Shown: positions 47,605 through 55,746 of the stretch, piece after piece | Position numbering within the stretch: the first letter of the stretch is position 1 | Layout of the letters: each line of letters opens with the position of its first letter | Assembly (NCBI GenBank): GCA_964410065.1 | Contig: CAYPFO010000013.1 | Coordinates: forward strand, 1 to 64,000 | DNA: 64,000 bases | Direction: 5' to 3' | From: Serpens sp964410065 | GTDB taxonomy: Bacteria > Pseudomonadota > Gammaproteobacteria > Pseudomonadales > Pseudomonadaceae | Translations under genes and position numbers: made by a program | The notes under the pieces: generated by a model | The model's input: the letters and a program-made list of their open reading frames with translations, nothing else | Databases searched by the model: none | What the model was told of the DNA's origin: nothing

Positions 47605-48321
47605 ATGTCCCGCTTCCACGAATTCCTCAATGGCGCCCGCGATACCCTCCCTTTGATTCTCGGCGCGATACCCTTCGGCATCATCTTCGGCACCCTGGCC
47701 AGTGCTGCAGGCCTGTCCCTGTGGCAGGCACTGGGCATGTCCCTGCTGGTATTCGCCGGCTCGGCACAATTCATCGCGGTCAGTTTGCTCGGTGGCGGAG
47801 CCGGCATGGTCGTGCTGCTGCTCACCACCTTCGTGGTCAACCTGCGCCACGCGCTTTACAGCGCCACCCTGCAGCCATTCGTGCGCCATCTGCCGGGTCG
47901 CTGGCGCGCACCCCTGGCGTTCTGGCTGACCGACGAAACCTTCGCCGTGGTTCAGCACCGTTACGCGGCGCGTGACGAGTCAGCGCACAAGCACTGGTAT
48001 TTTTTCGGTTCTTGCCTAGCCATGTACACCAACTGGCAGCTGTGCACGCTGATCGGCGTGGCCTTCGGCCAAGCGGTGCCAAACCTGGCGACCTGGGGAT
48101 TGGATTTCGCGATGCTCGCCACCTTCATCGGCATTGTCGTGCCGATGCTGCGCAATGTGCCGCAGGTTGCCGCGGCGCTGGTGGCCGGTGCAGTGGCATT
48201 GGCCTTTCACGGCCTGCCGTACAAGCTCGGCCTGCTGGTTGCAGCACTCGCCGGAATCATCGTCGGTGTCTGGCTGGAACAGCGCCGTGAAACCCACCGC
48301 GCAGCCGGGGAGGATGTCTGA
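47605..48321 (+). CDS. azlC: AzlC-family branched-chain amino acid exporter subunit
   Basis: A 238-aa inner-membrane protein of the AzlC (LIV-E) family, the large subunit of a branched-chain amino acid exporter. The N-terminal GARDTLPLILGAIPFGIIFGTLA and LLVFAGSAQFIAVSLL are characteristic. It starts after AAGGAGAAACC and its TGA overlaps the azlD ATG by one base, so the two subunits are co-translated. Substrate specificity (leucine, isoleucine, valine or methionine) is inferred from the family. Confidence 0.9.
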   Translation: MSRFHEFLNGARDTLPLILGAIPFGIIFGTLASAAGLSLWQALGMSLLVFAGSAQFIAVSLLGGGAGMVVLLLTTFVVNLRHALYSATLQPFVRHLPGRWRAPLAFWLTDETFAVVQHRYAARDESAHKHWYFFGSCLAMYTNWQLCTLIGVAFGQAVPNLATWGLDFAMLATFIGIVVPMLRNVPQVAAALVAGAVALAFHGLPYKLGLLVAALAGIIVGVWLEQRRETHRAAGEDV

Positions 48322-48644
48322 TGGATATCTGGCTGCTGATCCTGGGTATGGCGGTGATCACCTTCGCCATCCGTTACAGCCTGTTCGCCTGGCCGAACCT
48401 GCGATTTCCACCGCTGGTGCGTCAGGGCCTGCGCTATGTGCCGATCGCGGTGCTGTGCGCCATCGTCGCGCCGGGTATGTTCATGCCTGATGGGCAAACT
48501 CTGCAGGTGCGCCTGGACAATGCCTATCTGCTGGGCGGGGTGATGACCATTGCGATTGCCGCGTTCAGTCGTAACCTGCTGGCCACCATCGGTGGCGGAT
48601 TGCTGATGTTCTTCCTGTTGCGCTGGGCGCTGGGACAGATCTGA
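48321..48644 (+). CDS. azlD: AzlD-family small exporter subunit
   Basis: A 107-aa membrane protein with four hydrophobic segments, the small partner of AzlC. The opening IWLLILGMAVITFAIRYSLF and the central VPIAVLCAIVAPGMFMP fit the family. The start codon overlaps the azlC stop (TGATG). A strong hairpin follows the stop at 48653-48678, between this gene and the convergent sugE. Confidence 0.9.
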   Translation: MDIWLLILGMAVITFAIRYSLFAWPNLRFPPLVRQGLRYVPIAVLCAIVAPGMFMPDGQTLQVRLDNAYLLGGVMTIAIAAFSRNLLATIGGGLLMFFLLRWALGQI

Positions 48645-48652
48645 CTGTCAGC

Positions 48653-48678
48653 CGCAGGGCGGGAAAATCCGCCCTGCG
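48653..48678. terminator. Hairpin between convergent azlD and sugE
   Basis: A 10-bp perfect stem (cgcagggcgg / ccgccctgcg) with a 6-nt gaaaat loop, placed between converging genes. The T-run is weak, so it may act on both strands as a transcript end or only stabilise the 3' ends. Confidence 0.6.
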
Positions 48679-48688
48679 CTGAGATACG

Positions 48689-49003
48689 TCAATGACTGAG
48701 CTTGAGCCCGACCAGGCCGGTCACGATCAGCGCCACACTGGCCAGGCGCAGCGGCGCCATGGATTCACCGAACAGCATGATGCCGGCAATCACCGTGCCG
48801 ACCGCGCCAATGCCGGTCCACACCGCATAGGCAGTGCCCAACGGCAGCCCCTTCATGGCCAGACCGAGCAGACCCAGGCTGACCAGCATGGCCGCGACAG
48901 TGAGTGCAGAGGGAATCAGGCGGGTAAAACCATCGGTGTATTTCAGGCCAACGGCCCAAGCGATTTCGAACAGACCGGCAAAGAACAGAATGAGCCAGGA
49001 CAT
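48689..49003 (-). CDS. sugE: Guanidinium exporter Gdx/SugE (SMR family)
   Basis: A 104-aa, four-helix small multidrug resistance protein. The essential glutamate is in helix 1 (FEIAWAVGLKYTDGFTRL). The Gdx-type pattern WAVGLKYTDGFTR...PS and the helix 3 sequence GTAYAVWTGIGAVGTVIAGI separate it from drug-exporting EmrE-type proteins. Gdx proteins export guanidinium in exchange for protons as antiparallel dimers. Upstream lies a two-hairpin guanidine-II riboswitch, which strongly supports this substrate. The ATG at 49003 is preceded by GGAGG, 7 nt away. Confidence 0.92.
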   Translation of the reverse strand: MSWLILFFAGLFEIAWAVGLKYTDGFTRLIPSALTVAAMLVSLGLLGLAMKGLPLGTAYAVWTGIGAVGTVIAGIMLFGESMAPLRLASVALIVTGLVGLKLSH

Positions 49004-49021
49004 GGGGCTACCTCCAAGAAG

Positions 49022-49101
49022 CTGGGGTCGTCCCCTGATGTGAAGCGCGTTTCGGCCGCGCAGGGCCAATAAAAACGCCGGCGGGGTCGTCCCCGCCGGC
49101 G
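49022..49101 (-). promoter_or_regulatory. Guanidine-II (mini-ykkC) riboswitch of sugE
   Basis: On the minus strand two hairpins precede sugE, both with the ACGA tetraloop on a GGGG/CCCC stem (ggggacgacccc): P1 at 49076-49101 with an 11-bp stem, and P2 at 49022-49037. The linker is about 40 nt. The Shine-Dalgarno GGAGG begins 6 nt after P2. Two hairpins with ACGR loops just before the ribosome-binding site of an SMR gene define the guanidine-II class, in which ligand binding joins the loops through their CG bases and exposes the ribosome-binding site. P1 is flanked by A- and T-runs and may also terminate the upstream BASS gene. Confidence 0.88.
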
Positions 49102-49147
49102 TTTTATTTTGCACAGCTGGGCGCCCCGGGCAAGGGCACCCGCAATT

Positions 49148-50116
49148 TTATTCGGCGATGGTCTGCTTGGCGGGTTCCGTTTGCGGATCGTTCATGCGCC
49201 GGAACACGGTCGCCAGCAGCGGGCCGGAGAGGTTGTGCCAGACGCTGAACAGCGCACTGGGCACCGCCGCCAGCGGCGAGAAATGCGCGCTAGCCAAAGC
49301 GGCGCCAAGCCCGGAGTTCTGCATGCCGACTTCGATGGACAGGGTCTTGCGCTGCGCCAGCGGCAGGCCGAACAGTTTGCCGGCGGCATAGCCCAGGGCC
49401 AGTCCCAGGCCATTGTGCAGCACCACCACGGCCATGATCAGCAGGCCGGATTCGGCGATTTTTGCCTGGCTGGCCGCCACCACAGCGGCAACGATGGCGA
49501 CGATGCTCACCACCGACACCAGCGGCAACACATCCACCGCCACCCGTACGCGCGCGCCCAGCAGGCGCTGCGCGAGCAAGCCGAGCACGATAGGCAGAAT
49601 CACCACCTGGACGATGGACCAGAACATGGCGCCGAAATCCACCGGCAGCCAGGCCGAGGCCAGCAGCCAGATCAGCGCCGGGGTTACCAGCGGCGCGAGG
49701 AGGGTGGACACCGAGGTGATGGCCACCGACAACGCCACGTCGCCGCGGGCGAACCAGGTCATCACGTTGGACGCCGTGCCACCCGGGCAGCAGCCGACCA
49801 GGATCACGCCGACGGCGATTTCCGGGGGAAGGTTCAGGGCCTTGCACAGCAGCCAGGCCAGGCCCGGCATGAGGACGAACTGAGCCAGTACGCCAATCAG
49901 CACACGCAACGGTTGGCGCGCCACTTCGCGAAAGTCTTCGGTCTTCAGGGTCAGGCCCATGCCGAACATGATCAGGCCCAGCAGCGGCACGATCCACCCG
50001 CCCTTGGCGATAGGTAGAAACCAGGCGGGTTGATAGAAGGCCAGCACAGCGAACAGCAAGACCCAGAAGGCGAACGTGTTACCGACGAAGCGGCTTAGAG
50101 CGGCCAATGCACGCAT
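49148..50116 (-). CDS. Bile acid:sodium symporter (BASS) family transporter
   Basis: A 322-aa inner-membrane protein with about ten helices of the BASS family. Conserved elements include PLLGLIMFGMGLTL, LVGCCPGGTASNVMTWFARGDVALSVAI (sodium-site region, near residue 103) and IEVGMQNSGLGAALA (near residue 265). Bacterial members take up organic anions such as pantoate or 2-keto acids with sodium. The start is at MRALAALSR after AAGGAA. It is read in the same direction as sugE, 145 bp upstream of it. Confidence 0.88.
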   Translation of the reverse strand: MRALAALSRFVGNTFAFWVLLFAVLAFYQPAWFLPIAKGGWIVPLLGLIMFGMGLTLKTEDFREVARQPLRVLIGVLAQFVLMPGLAWLLCKALNLPPEIAVGVILVGCCPGGTASNVMTWFARGDVALSVAITSVSTLLAPLVTPALIWLLASAWLPVDFGAMFWSIVQVVILPIVLGLLAQRLLGARVRVAVDVLPLVSVVSIVAIVAAVVAASQAKIAESGLLIMAVVVLHNGLGLALGYAAGKLFGLPLAQRKTLSIEVGMQNSGLGAALASAHFSPLAAVPSALFSVWHNLSGPLLATVFRRMNDPQTEPAKQTIAE

Positions 50117-50202
50117 GAGGCTTTCCTTAAAAGGCAGATTAATAAAGCCGGGGTTTGCACCGTGTCCGCTTGCGTTGCACGTTCCCGGCGTGACGGGAAC
50201 GC

Positions 50203-50252
50203 ATGGGCAGGCCTGTCGACACACGGGTAGTGCGCCGCAGGTGCCTGCCCAT
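50203..50252. repeat. Inverted repeat between BASS and rdgC genes
   Basis: A 10-bp perfect inverted repeat, atgggcaggc at 50203-50212 and gcctgcccat at 50243-50252, with a 30-nt loop, in the 176-bp gap after rdgC. It has no T-run. It may be a diverged repeat element or part of the rdgC transcript end. Confidence 0.45.
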
Positions 50253-50292
50253 CAGGGCATGCCCCTGTGTATGCGGGCAGCGGAAGCAGGAA

Positions 50293-51213
50293 TCAAATGG
50301 CCTGGGGAATCTCTTCACCGCCAAGGGCGTCGAACAGCTGCGGCAGGAACTCGATAAAGGTCAGCATCATCAGGGTAAAGCTGGCGTCCAGCTGGCCGAG
50401 GGCGTCGTCGCCACCGTCCTGTTCAGCCTGATCCTGCAACAGGTCTTCAAAACGCAGACGTTTGATCGCCAGCTTGTCGTCCAGCACGAAGGACAGTTTG
50501 TCTTCCCAGGCCAGGCTCAGCTTGGTGACCAACTTGCCGGCGGTGAGGTGGTGCTGGATCTCCTCGCTGGCCAGGTCCTGGCGTTTGCAGCGAATGATGC
50601 CCCCATCTTCCTGAGTGTCGCGCAGTTCGCATTCATCCAGCACGTGCAGGCCATGGCTGGCTGCGTTGTTTTTTACCCATTCGGTGAACGTGGCGGTCGG
50701 CGCCAGCTTGACGTTCAGCGGTCGTACCGGCAGCGAGCCGAGCACTTCGCGCAAAGTGGAAAGCAGGTCTTCGGCCCGCTTGGGGCTGGAGGCATCGACG
50801 AGAATCAGGCCCTGCTCGGGTGCGATGGCGGCAAAGGTGGCGGATTTGCGGATGAAGGCGCGCGGCAGGAAGTCGAGGATGATTTCGTCCTTGAGCTGGT
50901 CGCGCTCCTTCTTGTAAACCTTGCGCATTTGCTCGGCTTCGATCTGCTCGACCCTCTCCTTGAGCGCATCGCGCACCACGCTGCCGGGCAGGATGCGTTC
51001 TTCCTTACGCGCAGCGAGCAGATAGAAACCCTGGCTGGTGTGCATCATCGGTGCATCCGCACCTTTGCCGAACGGGGCGATGAAGCCGTAGGTGGACAAC
51101 TCCTGGCTGGCGCAGGAGCGGGCAGGTTTGCTGGCCAGTGCGGTTTCCAGGGCCTCGGCATCGAATCGGAAATCGGCATTGAGGCGGTAAACGAGCAGGT
51201 TGCGGAACCACAT
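50293..51213 (-). CDS. rdgC: Recombination-associated protein RdgC
   Basis: A 306-aa ring-forming DNA-binding protein that modulates RecA activity and replication restart. It begins MWFRNLLVYRLN, the usual RdgC start, and contains ATFTEWVKNNAAS and the C-terminal DASFTLMMLTFIEFLPQLFDALGGE. Length equals P. aeruginosa RdgC (306 aa). Residues upstream in the same frame are not part of the family. Confidence 0.95.
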   Translation of the reverse strand: MWFRNLLVYRLNADFRFDAEALETALASKPARSCASQELSTYGFIAPFGKGADAPMMHTSQGFYLLAARKEERILPGSVVRDALKERVEQIEAEQMRKVYKKERDQLKDEIILDFLPRAFIRKSATFAAIAPEQGLILVDASSPKRAEDLLSTLREVLGSLPVRPLNVKLAPTATFTEWVKNNAASHGLHVLDECELRDTQEDGGIIRCKRQDLASEEIQHHLTAGKLVTKLSLAWEDKLSFVLDDKLAIKRLRFEDLLQDQAEQDGGDDALGQLDASFTLMMLTFIEFLPQLFDALGGEEIPQAI

Positions 51214-51367
51214 GGCGGGGAGAATCTCCTGAAAACGCAAAGCCGGCATTATTCCCGCCCTACGCTCGCAGGCCAACCCTGGCGGGCATCAACGGTGGAC
51301 GAATCGTATAAAAAGCGGAAATTTCCTAAGTCATTGGAACATCTGCAAAATTTTTTTCATTTAGGGC

Positions 51368-51396
51368 TTGCCAAGGTCATTCGGGCTCTCTAGAAT
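51368..51396 (+). promoter_or_regulatory. Promoter of the tRNA-Val/tRNA-Asp operon
   Basis: TTGCCA (51368-51373) and TAGAAT (51391-51396) are 17 bp apart and are followed by a GC-rich discriminator (gcgcccc). The first tRNA begins 23 bp after the -10. Confidence 0.75.
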
Positions 51397-51418
51397 GCGC
51401 CCCACTTCGAGAGCAAAC

Positions 51419-51494
51419 GGGTGATTAGCTCAGCTGGGAGAGCATCTGCCTTACAAGCAGAGGGTCGGCGGTTCGAACCCGTCATCACCCACCA
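51419..51494 (+). tRNA. tRNA-Val(TAC)
   Basis: A 76-nt tRNA with acceptor stem GGGTGAT/ATCACCC, discriminator A and an encoded CCA. The anticodon loop cttacaa gives anticodon TAC (UAC), and the T-loop is GTTCGAACC. It is the first tRNA of a pair. Confidence 0.96.
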
Positions 51495-51507
51495 CTCGAG
51501 GTAATGC

Positions 51508-51584
51508 GCAGTGGTAGTTCAGTCGGTTAGAATACCGGCCTGTCACGCCGGGGGTCGCGGGTTCGAGTCCCGTCCACTGCGCCA
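51508..51584 (+). tRNA. tRNA-Asp(GTC)
   Basis: A 77-nt tRNA with acceptor stem GCAGTGG/CCACTGC, discriminator G and an encoded CCA. The anticodon loop ctgtcac gives GTC, and the T-loop is GTTCGAGTC. It starts 13 nt after tRNA-Val and shares its transcript. Confidence 0.96.
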
Positions 51585-51622
51585 TATTCGATACGGGTCA
51601 GACTGAAGCCCGCATCAACGAG

Positions 51623-51647
51623 AAAGCGACCTTAGGGTCGCTTTTTT
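51623..51647 (+). terminator. Intrinsic terminator of the tRNA pair
   Basis: A 9-bp stem (aaagcgacc / ggtcgcttt) with a ttag loop and a following T-run, 39 nt after tRNA-Asp. Confidence 0.88.
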
Positions 51648-51936
51648 CGTTTCTGCCTTTCGCTAAATCCTTTCTCTTCCCGTCGCCTTGCTTCCCGCCA
51701 GCATGCGCGCGCGATGCTCATGCTCCGCGCTGCAATGCCAGGAACCCCCGAAGCTTGATTTCAGTCAGCACCAATGCGGTTTATTGGGGCGAGAATGTCG
51801 CGGGCTCAAGGAATATTCTTGGACCGATTTTTGTTTCCTGCCAAGGCTGTATTCTTTCTTCGCGGAGCACGTGAAACAGCGCCGCTGTATCTGCCCGCTA
51901 TGCTCCTTCCGATGCTACCGACAGGAGTTGGAATTG
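51648..51936. other. Leader region of the yhiI-rbbA-yhhJ operon
   Basis: About 290 bp without a supported gene before the HlyD-type gene. The frame of that gene stays open through this region, but the residues are Cys/Arg-rich and not HlyD-like. The promoter should be here; no clear -10/-35 pair or operator was recognised. Confidence 0.4.
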
Positions 51937-53013
51937 ATGAAACAGCGTTCTCCAAAGTCTCTGGTCACGCTCTTGTTGCTTGCCGTTGTGCTGGCAGGAG
52001 TTGCCGGCGCCGCGTGGTACGCCTTGCAGCCACGGGGCCTTGGCGAGGGATTCGCCAGTGGTAACGGGCGCATTGAAGCCACTGAAATCGACGTGGCCAC
52101 CAAGCTGGGTGGGCGGATTGCATCCATCGATGTCAGCGAAGGTGATTTCGTCTTGCCAGGCCAGGCTCTGGCGCGCATGGATACCGAGGTCCTGCAGGCT
52201 CAACTGGCCCAGGCCGAAGCGCAGGTTCGCCAGGCGGAGAACGCCATTCTGACCGCTCGGGCTCTGGTGGCCATGCGCGAAAGCGAGAAGGACTCCGCCG
52301 AAGCGGTCGTGGTCCAGCGTCAGGCTGAGCTGACCGCGGCGCAAAAGCGTTACCAGCGCACCTCCGCGCTGGTGGCAAGGAATGCCATGGCGCGCCAGCA
52401 ATTGGATGATGACCTGGCCAGCCAACAGAGCACTCAGGCGGCATTGGCGGCTTCACGCTCTCAGGTGTTGACCGCTGAAGCCGGCATTGCCGCCGCCCGT
52501 TCTCAGGTTGTGGAAGCCGAGTCTGCGGTGGAGGCCGCCAAGGCCAGCGTGAGCCGTATCAAGGCGGATATCGCCGACAGCCAGCTCACCAGTGGTCGGG
52601 TGGCACGGGTGCAATATCTGGTGGCGCAACCGGGCGAGGTGCTGGGCGCAGGCGGCAAGGTGCTCAACCTGGTGGACCTGTCCGACGTCTACATGACCTT
52701 CTTCCTGCCCACGGCCCAGGCCGGCCGCGTGGCTCTGGGCAGCGATGTGCACCTGGTGCTGGATGCCGCGCCTCAGTATGTGATTCCGGCCAAGGTCAGC
52801 TATGTGGCCAGCGTTGCGCAGTTCACGCCCAAGACGGTAGAAACCGCCAGTGAGCGGGAAAAGCTGATGTTTCGGGTCAAGGCCCGCATCGATCCGGAGC
52901 TGCTCAAGCAGCACCTGGAACAGGTCAAGACGGGCTTGCCCGGCGTGGCCTACCTGAAACTTGATGCCCAGGCCCAATGGCCGGATCACCTGCAGGTCAA
53001 CGTCAAGCCATGA
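51937..53013 (+). CDS. HlyD-family membrane fusion protein (YhiI-like)
   Basis: A 358-aa periplasmic adaptor anchored by one N-terminal helix (SLVTLLLLAVVLAGVAGAAWYAL). A lipoyl/barrel half (GRIASIDVSEGDFVLPGQALARMD) leads into a long alpha-helical hairpin (about residues 80-210, Ala/Gln/Arg-rich), followed by the second half GRVARVQYLVAQPGEVLGAGGKVLNLVDLSDVYMTFFLP. It belongs to an ABC efflux set with the next two genes, equivalent to E. coli yhiI-rbbA-yhhJ. Its TGA overlaps the rbbA ATG. AGGAG precedes the start. Confidence 0.9.
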   Translation: MKQRSPKSLVTLLLLAVVLAGVAGAAWYALQPRGLGEGFASGNGRIEATEIDVATKLGGRIASIDVSEGDFVLPGQALARMDTEVLQAQLAQAEAQVRQAENAILTARALVAMRESEKDSAEAVVVQRQAELTAAQKRYQRTSALVARNAMARQQLDDDLASQQSTQAALAASRSQVLTAEAGIAAARSQVVEAESAVEAAKASVSRIKADIADSQLTSGRVARVQYLVAQPGEVLGAGGKVLNLVDLSDVYMTFFLPTAQAGRVALGSDVHLVLDAAPQYVIPAKVSYVASVAQFTPKTVETASEREKLMFRVKARIDPELLKQHLEQVKTGLPGVAYLKLDAQAQWPDHLQVNVKP

Positions 53014-55745
53014 GTTCGTCGCGTGCGCCGGTGGCCCGCATCGACGGCGTCACTCTGCGCTATGGCAAGATCACCGCGCTGGATGATTTTTCCCTCAAGG
53101 TTCCGGCTGGCTGCATGGTCGGCCTGATCGGTCCCGATGGGGTGGGCAAGTCCAGCTTGCTGGCGTTGATTGCCGGTGCGCGGCAATTGCAGCAGGGCAC
53201 GCTGCAGGTACTGGACGGCGACATGGCTAGCCGTCGTCATCGCAACGCGGTCTGCCCGCGCATCGCCTACATGCCGCAGGGGTTGGGCAAAAATCTCTAT
53301 CCCACCTTGACCGTGAGGGAAAATCTCGACTTTTTCGGCAGCCTGTTCGGCCAGAGCGAGGAGGAGCGGCGCTGGCGCATCGACGAGCTGGTTAAAAGCA
53401 CCGGGCTGGCGCCTTTTACCGAGCGTCCGGCGGGCAAGTTGTCCGGCGGCATGAAGCAGAAGCTCGGCCTCTGCTGCGCGCTGATCCATGATCCGGATCT
53501 GCTGATCCTCGACGAGCCGACGACAGGCGTCGATCCGTTGGCGCGCAGCCAGTTCTGGGAGTTGATCGGACGTATTCGTGGCAATCGCCCGTCCATGAGC
53601 GTGGTGGTGGCGACTGCGTACATGGATGAGGCCCGTGAATTTGACTGGCTGGTGGCCATGGATGACGGGCGCATTTTGGCCACCGGCACACCGGTTGAGC
53701 TGTTGCAGCGCACCGGTTGCGCCGACCTCGAGTCGGCTTTCATCGCACTGTTGCCTGAAGACAAGCGCCGTGGCCACCAGACCCTGGTGATTCCGCCGCG
53801 ACAGCCCATCGAAGGCGTGGCGGACATTGCCATCGAGGCCCATCACCTGACCCTGCGTTTTGGCGATTTCGTGGCGGTCGATGACGTCAGCTTTCGTATC
53901 GAACGCGGTGAAATCTTCGGTTTCCTTGGCTCCAACGGCTGCGGCAAGACCACCACCATGAAGATGCTGGCCGGCCTGTTGCCGGCCAGCGAAGGTGAGG
54001 CCTTTCTGTTTGGCCAGCCGGTGGATGCGAAAAATATCGAGACGCGCAAACGCGTCGGTTACATGTCCCAGGCCTTTTCGCTGTATGGCGAACTGAGTGT
54101 GCGTCAGAACCTTGAATTGCACGCCCGCCTGTTCCATCTGCCGGCACAGCGGCGCGCGGACCGGGTGCAACAGATGCTCCATGACTTCGGCCTGGTGGCC
54201 GAGGCCGACAGCCTGCCCGCCGATTTGCCACTGGGCGTGCGCCAACGTCTGTCGCTGGCCGTGGCGCTGATCCACGAACCGGAAATCCTGATCCTTGATG
54301 AGCCCACCTCCGGCGTCGATCCGGTGGCCCGCGATGCGTTCTGGGAAATACTCGTGCGGCTGTCGCGCGAGGACGGCGTCACCATCTTTATCTCCACGCA
54401 CTTCATGAACGAGGCGTTGCGCTGCGACCGCATGTCGATGATGCATGCCGGCAAGGTGCTGGACAGCGGCAGGCCGCGCGCCTTGATGGCGGCGCGCGGC
54501 CTGCCGACTCTGGAACAGACCTTCATTGCCTATCTGCGCGACGCCGGCACCGACGACGAACCGAGCGCAACGCAGATCCCCGCCCCGATGAGCGAGTCCG
54601 CAGCGCCGCGACAGGCGCGTTTCAGCCTGCAGCGCCTGTTGACCTATAGCCGCCGTGAAACCATGGAGCTGCGTCGCGATCCGATCCGCGCCACGCTGGT
54701 GTTGGTCGGCACGCTATTGCTGATGTTGATCATCGGTTACGGAATCAACATGGACGTGGAAAACCTCAGCTACGCCATCCTCGACCATGACCAGACCACC
54801 ACCAGCCAGTCTTATGCGCTGAACATTTCCGGCTCGCGCTATTTCATCGAGAAGCCGCCGCTGGCCAATTACGCGGACCTGGATGAACGCATGCGCGAGG
54901 GCGACATCAGCCTGGCCATCGAGATTCCACCGAACTTCGGTCGCGACCTCAAGCGTGGCGACACACCCGAAGTGGCCTTCTGGGTCGACGGCGCCATGCC
55001 GATGCGCGCCGATACCGTGAAAGGCTATGTGCAGGGCCTGCACCTGAGCTACTTGCAGCAACTGGCCGAGGCGGCCGGCATGGGTGCCGAGGCGGCTGCC
55101 CCGGCCAACGTGGTCGTGCGCTTTCGCTACAACCCCGATGTACAAAGCCTGCCGGCCATGGTGCCGGCGGTGATTCCATTGTTGCTGATGATGATCCCGG
55201 CCATGCTCACCGCACTGGGCGTGGTGCGGGAAAAGGAACTGGGGTCGATCGTCAACTTTTACGTCACCCCGACCACCCGGCTGGAATTCCTGCTCGGCAA
55301 GCAGTTGCCTTACATCCTGCTCGGCATGGTCAACTTCTTTTCCCTGCTGGCGCTGGCCGTGTTCATTTTCGATGTGCCGATCAAAGGCAGTCTGACGACG
55401 CTGAGCATGGGCGCGCTGCTGTATGTGATCTGCGCCACCGGCCTGGGCCTGCTGATGTCGTCCGTGCTCAACAGCCAGATTGCGGCGATCTTCGCGACCG
55501 CGATTGCCACGCTGGTGCCGGCCATCCAGTTCTCCGGGCTGATGCACCCGGTTTCGGCCATGGAGGGGGTGGGCGCCGTGATCGGCAACCTCTATCCGAC
55601 CAGCCATTTCCTGACCATCAGTCGCGGCGTGTTTTCCAAGGCGCTGGGGCTGGCCGACCTGTATCCCTACTTCATTCCCTTGTTGATCACGATCCCGGTG
55701 CTGACCCTGATCGCCGTTGCCGGCCTGAGAAAGCAGGAAAAGTGA
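53010..55745 (+). CDS. rbbA: Fused ABC transporter RbbA (two ATPases plus ABC2 permease)
   Basis: A 911-aa protein, the same length as E. coli RbbA. Two ATP-binding domains are in tandem: Walker A GPDGVGKSS at 41-49 with LSGGMKQKLGL, and GSNGCGKTT at 307-315. In the second domain the signature reads LPLGVRQRL instead of LSGGxxQ. The C-terminal third is an ABC2 membrane domain with about six helices (start LVLVGTLLLMLIIGYGI). E. coli RbbA was reported as a ribosome-bound ATPase, but the operon context with an HlyD protein and a second permease points to export. The ATG overlaps the upstream stop. Confidence 0.9.
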   Translation: MSSSRAPVARIDGVTLRYGKITALDDFSLKVPAGCMVGLIGPDGVGKSSLLALIAGARQLQQGTLQVLDGDMASRRHRNAVCPRIAYMPQGLGKNLYPTLTVRENLDFFGSLFGQSEEERRWRIDELVKSTGLAPFTERPAGKLSGGMKQKLGLCCALIHDPDLLILDEPTTGVDPLARSQFWELIGRIRGNRPSMSVVVATAYMDEAREFDWLVAMDDGRILATGTPVELLQRTGCADLESAFIALLPEDKRRGHQTLVIPPRQPIEGVADIAIEAHHLTLRFGDFVAVDDVSFRIERGEIFGFLGSNGCGKTTTMKMLAGLLPASEGEAFLFGQPVDAKNIETRKRVGYMSQAFSLYGELSVRQNLELHARLFHLPAQRRADRVQQMLHDFGLVAEADSLPADLPLGVRQRLSLAVALIHEPEILILDEPTSGVDPVARDAFWEILVRLSREDGVTIFISTHFMNEALRCDRMSMMHAGKVLDSGRPRALMAARGLPTLEQTFIAYLRDAGTDDEPSATQIPAPMSESAAPRQARFSLQRLLTYSRRETMELRRDPIRATLVLVGTLLLMLIIGYGINMDVENLSYAILDHDQTTTSQSYALNISGSRYFIEKPPLANYADLDERMREGDISLAIEIPPNFGRDLKRGDTPEVAFWVDGAMPMRADTVKGYVQGLHLSYLQQLAEAAGMGAEAAAPANVVVRFRYNPDVQSLPAMVPAVIPLLLMMIPAMLTALGVVREKELGSIVNFYVTPTTRLEFLLGKQLPYILLGMVNFFSLLALAVFIFDVPIKGSLTTLSMGALLYVICATGLGLLMSSVLNSQIAAIFATAIATLVPAIQFSGLMHPVSAMEGVGAVIGNLYPTSHFLTISRGVFSKALGLADLYPYFIPLLITIPVLTLIAVAGLRKQEK

Positions 55746-55746
55746 C

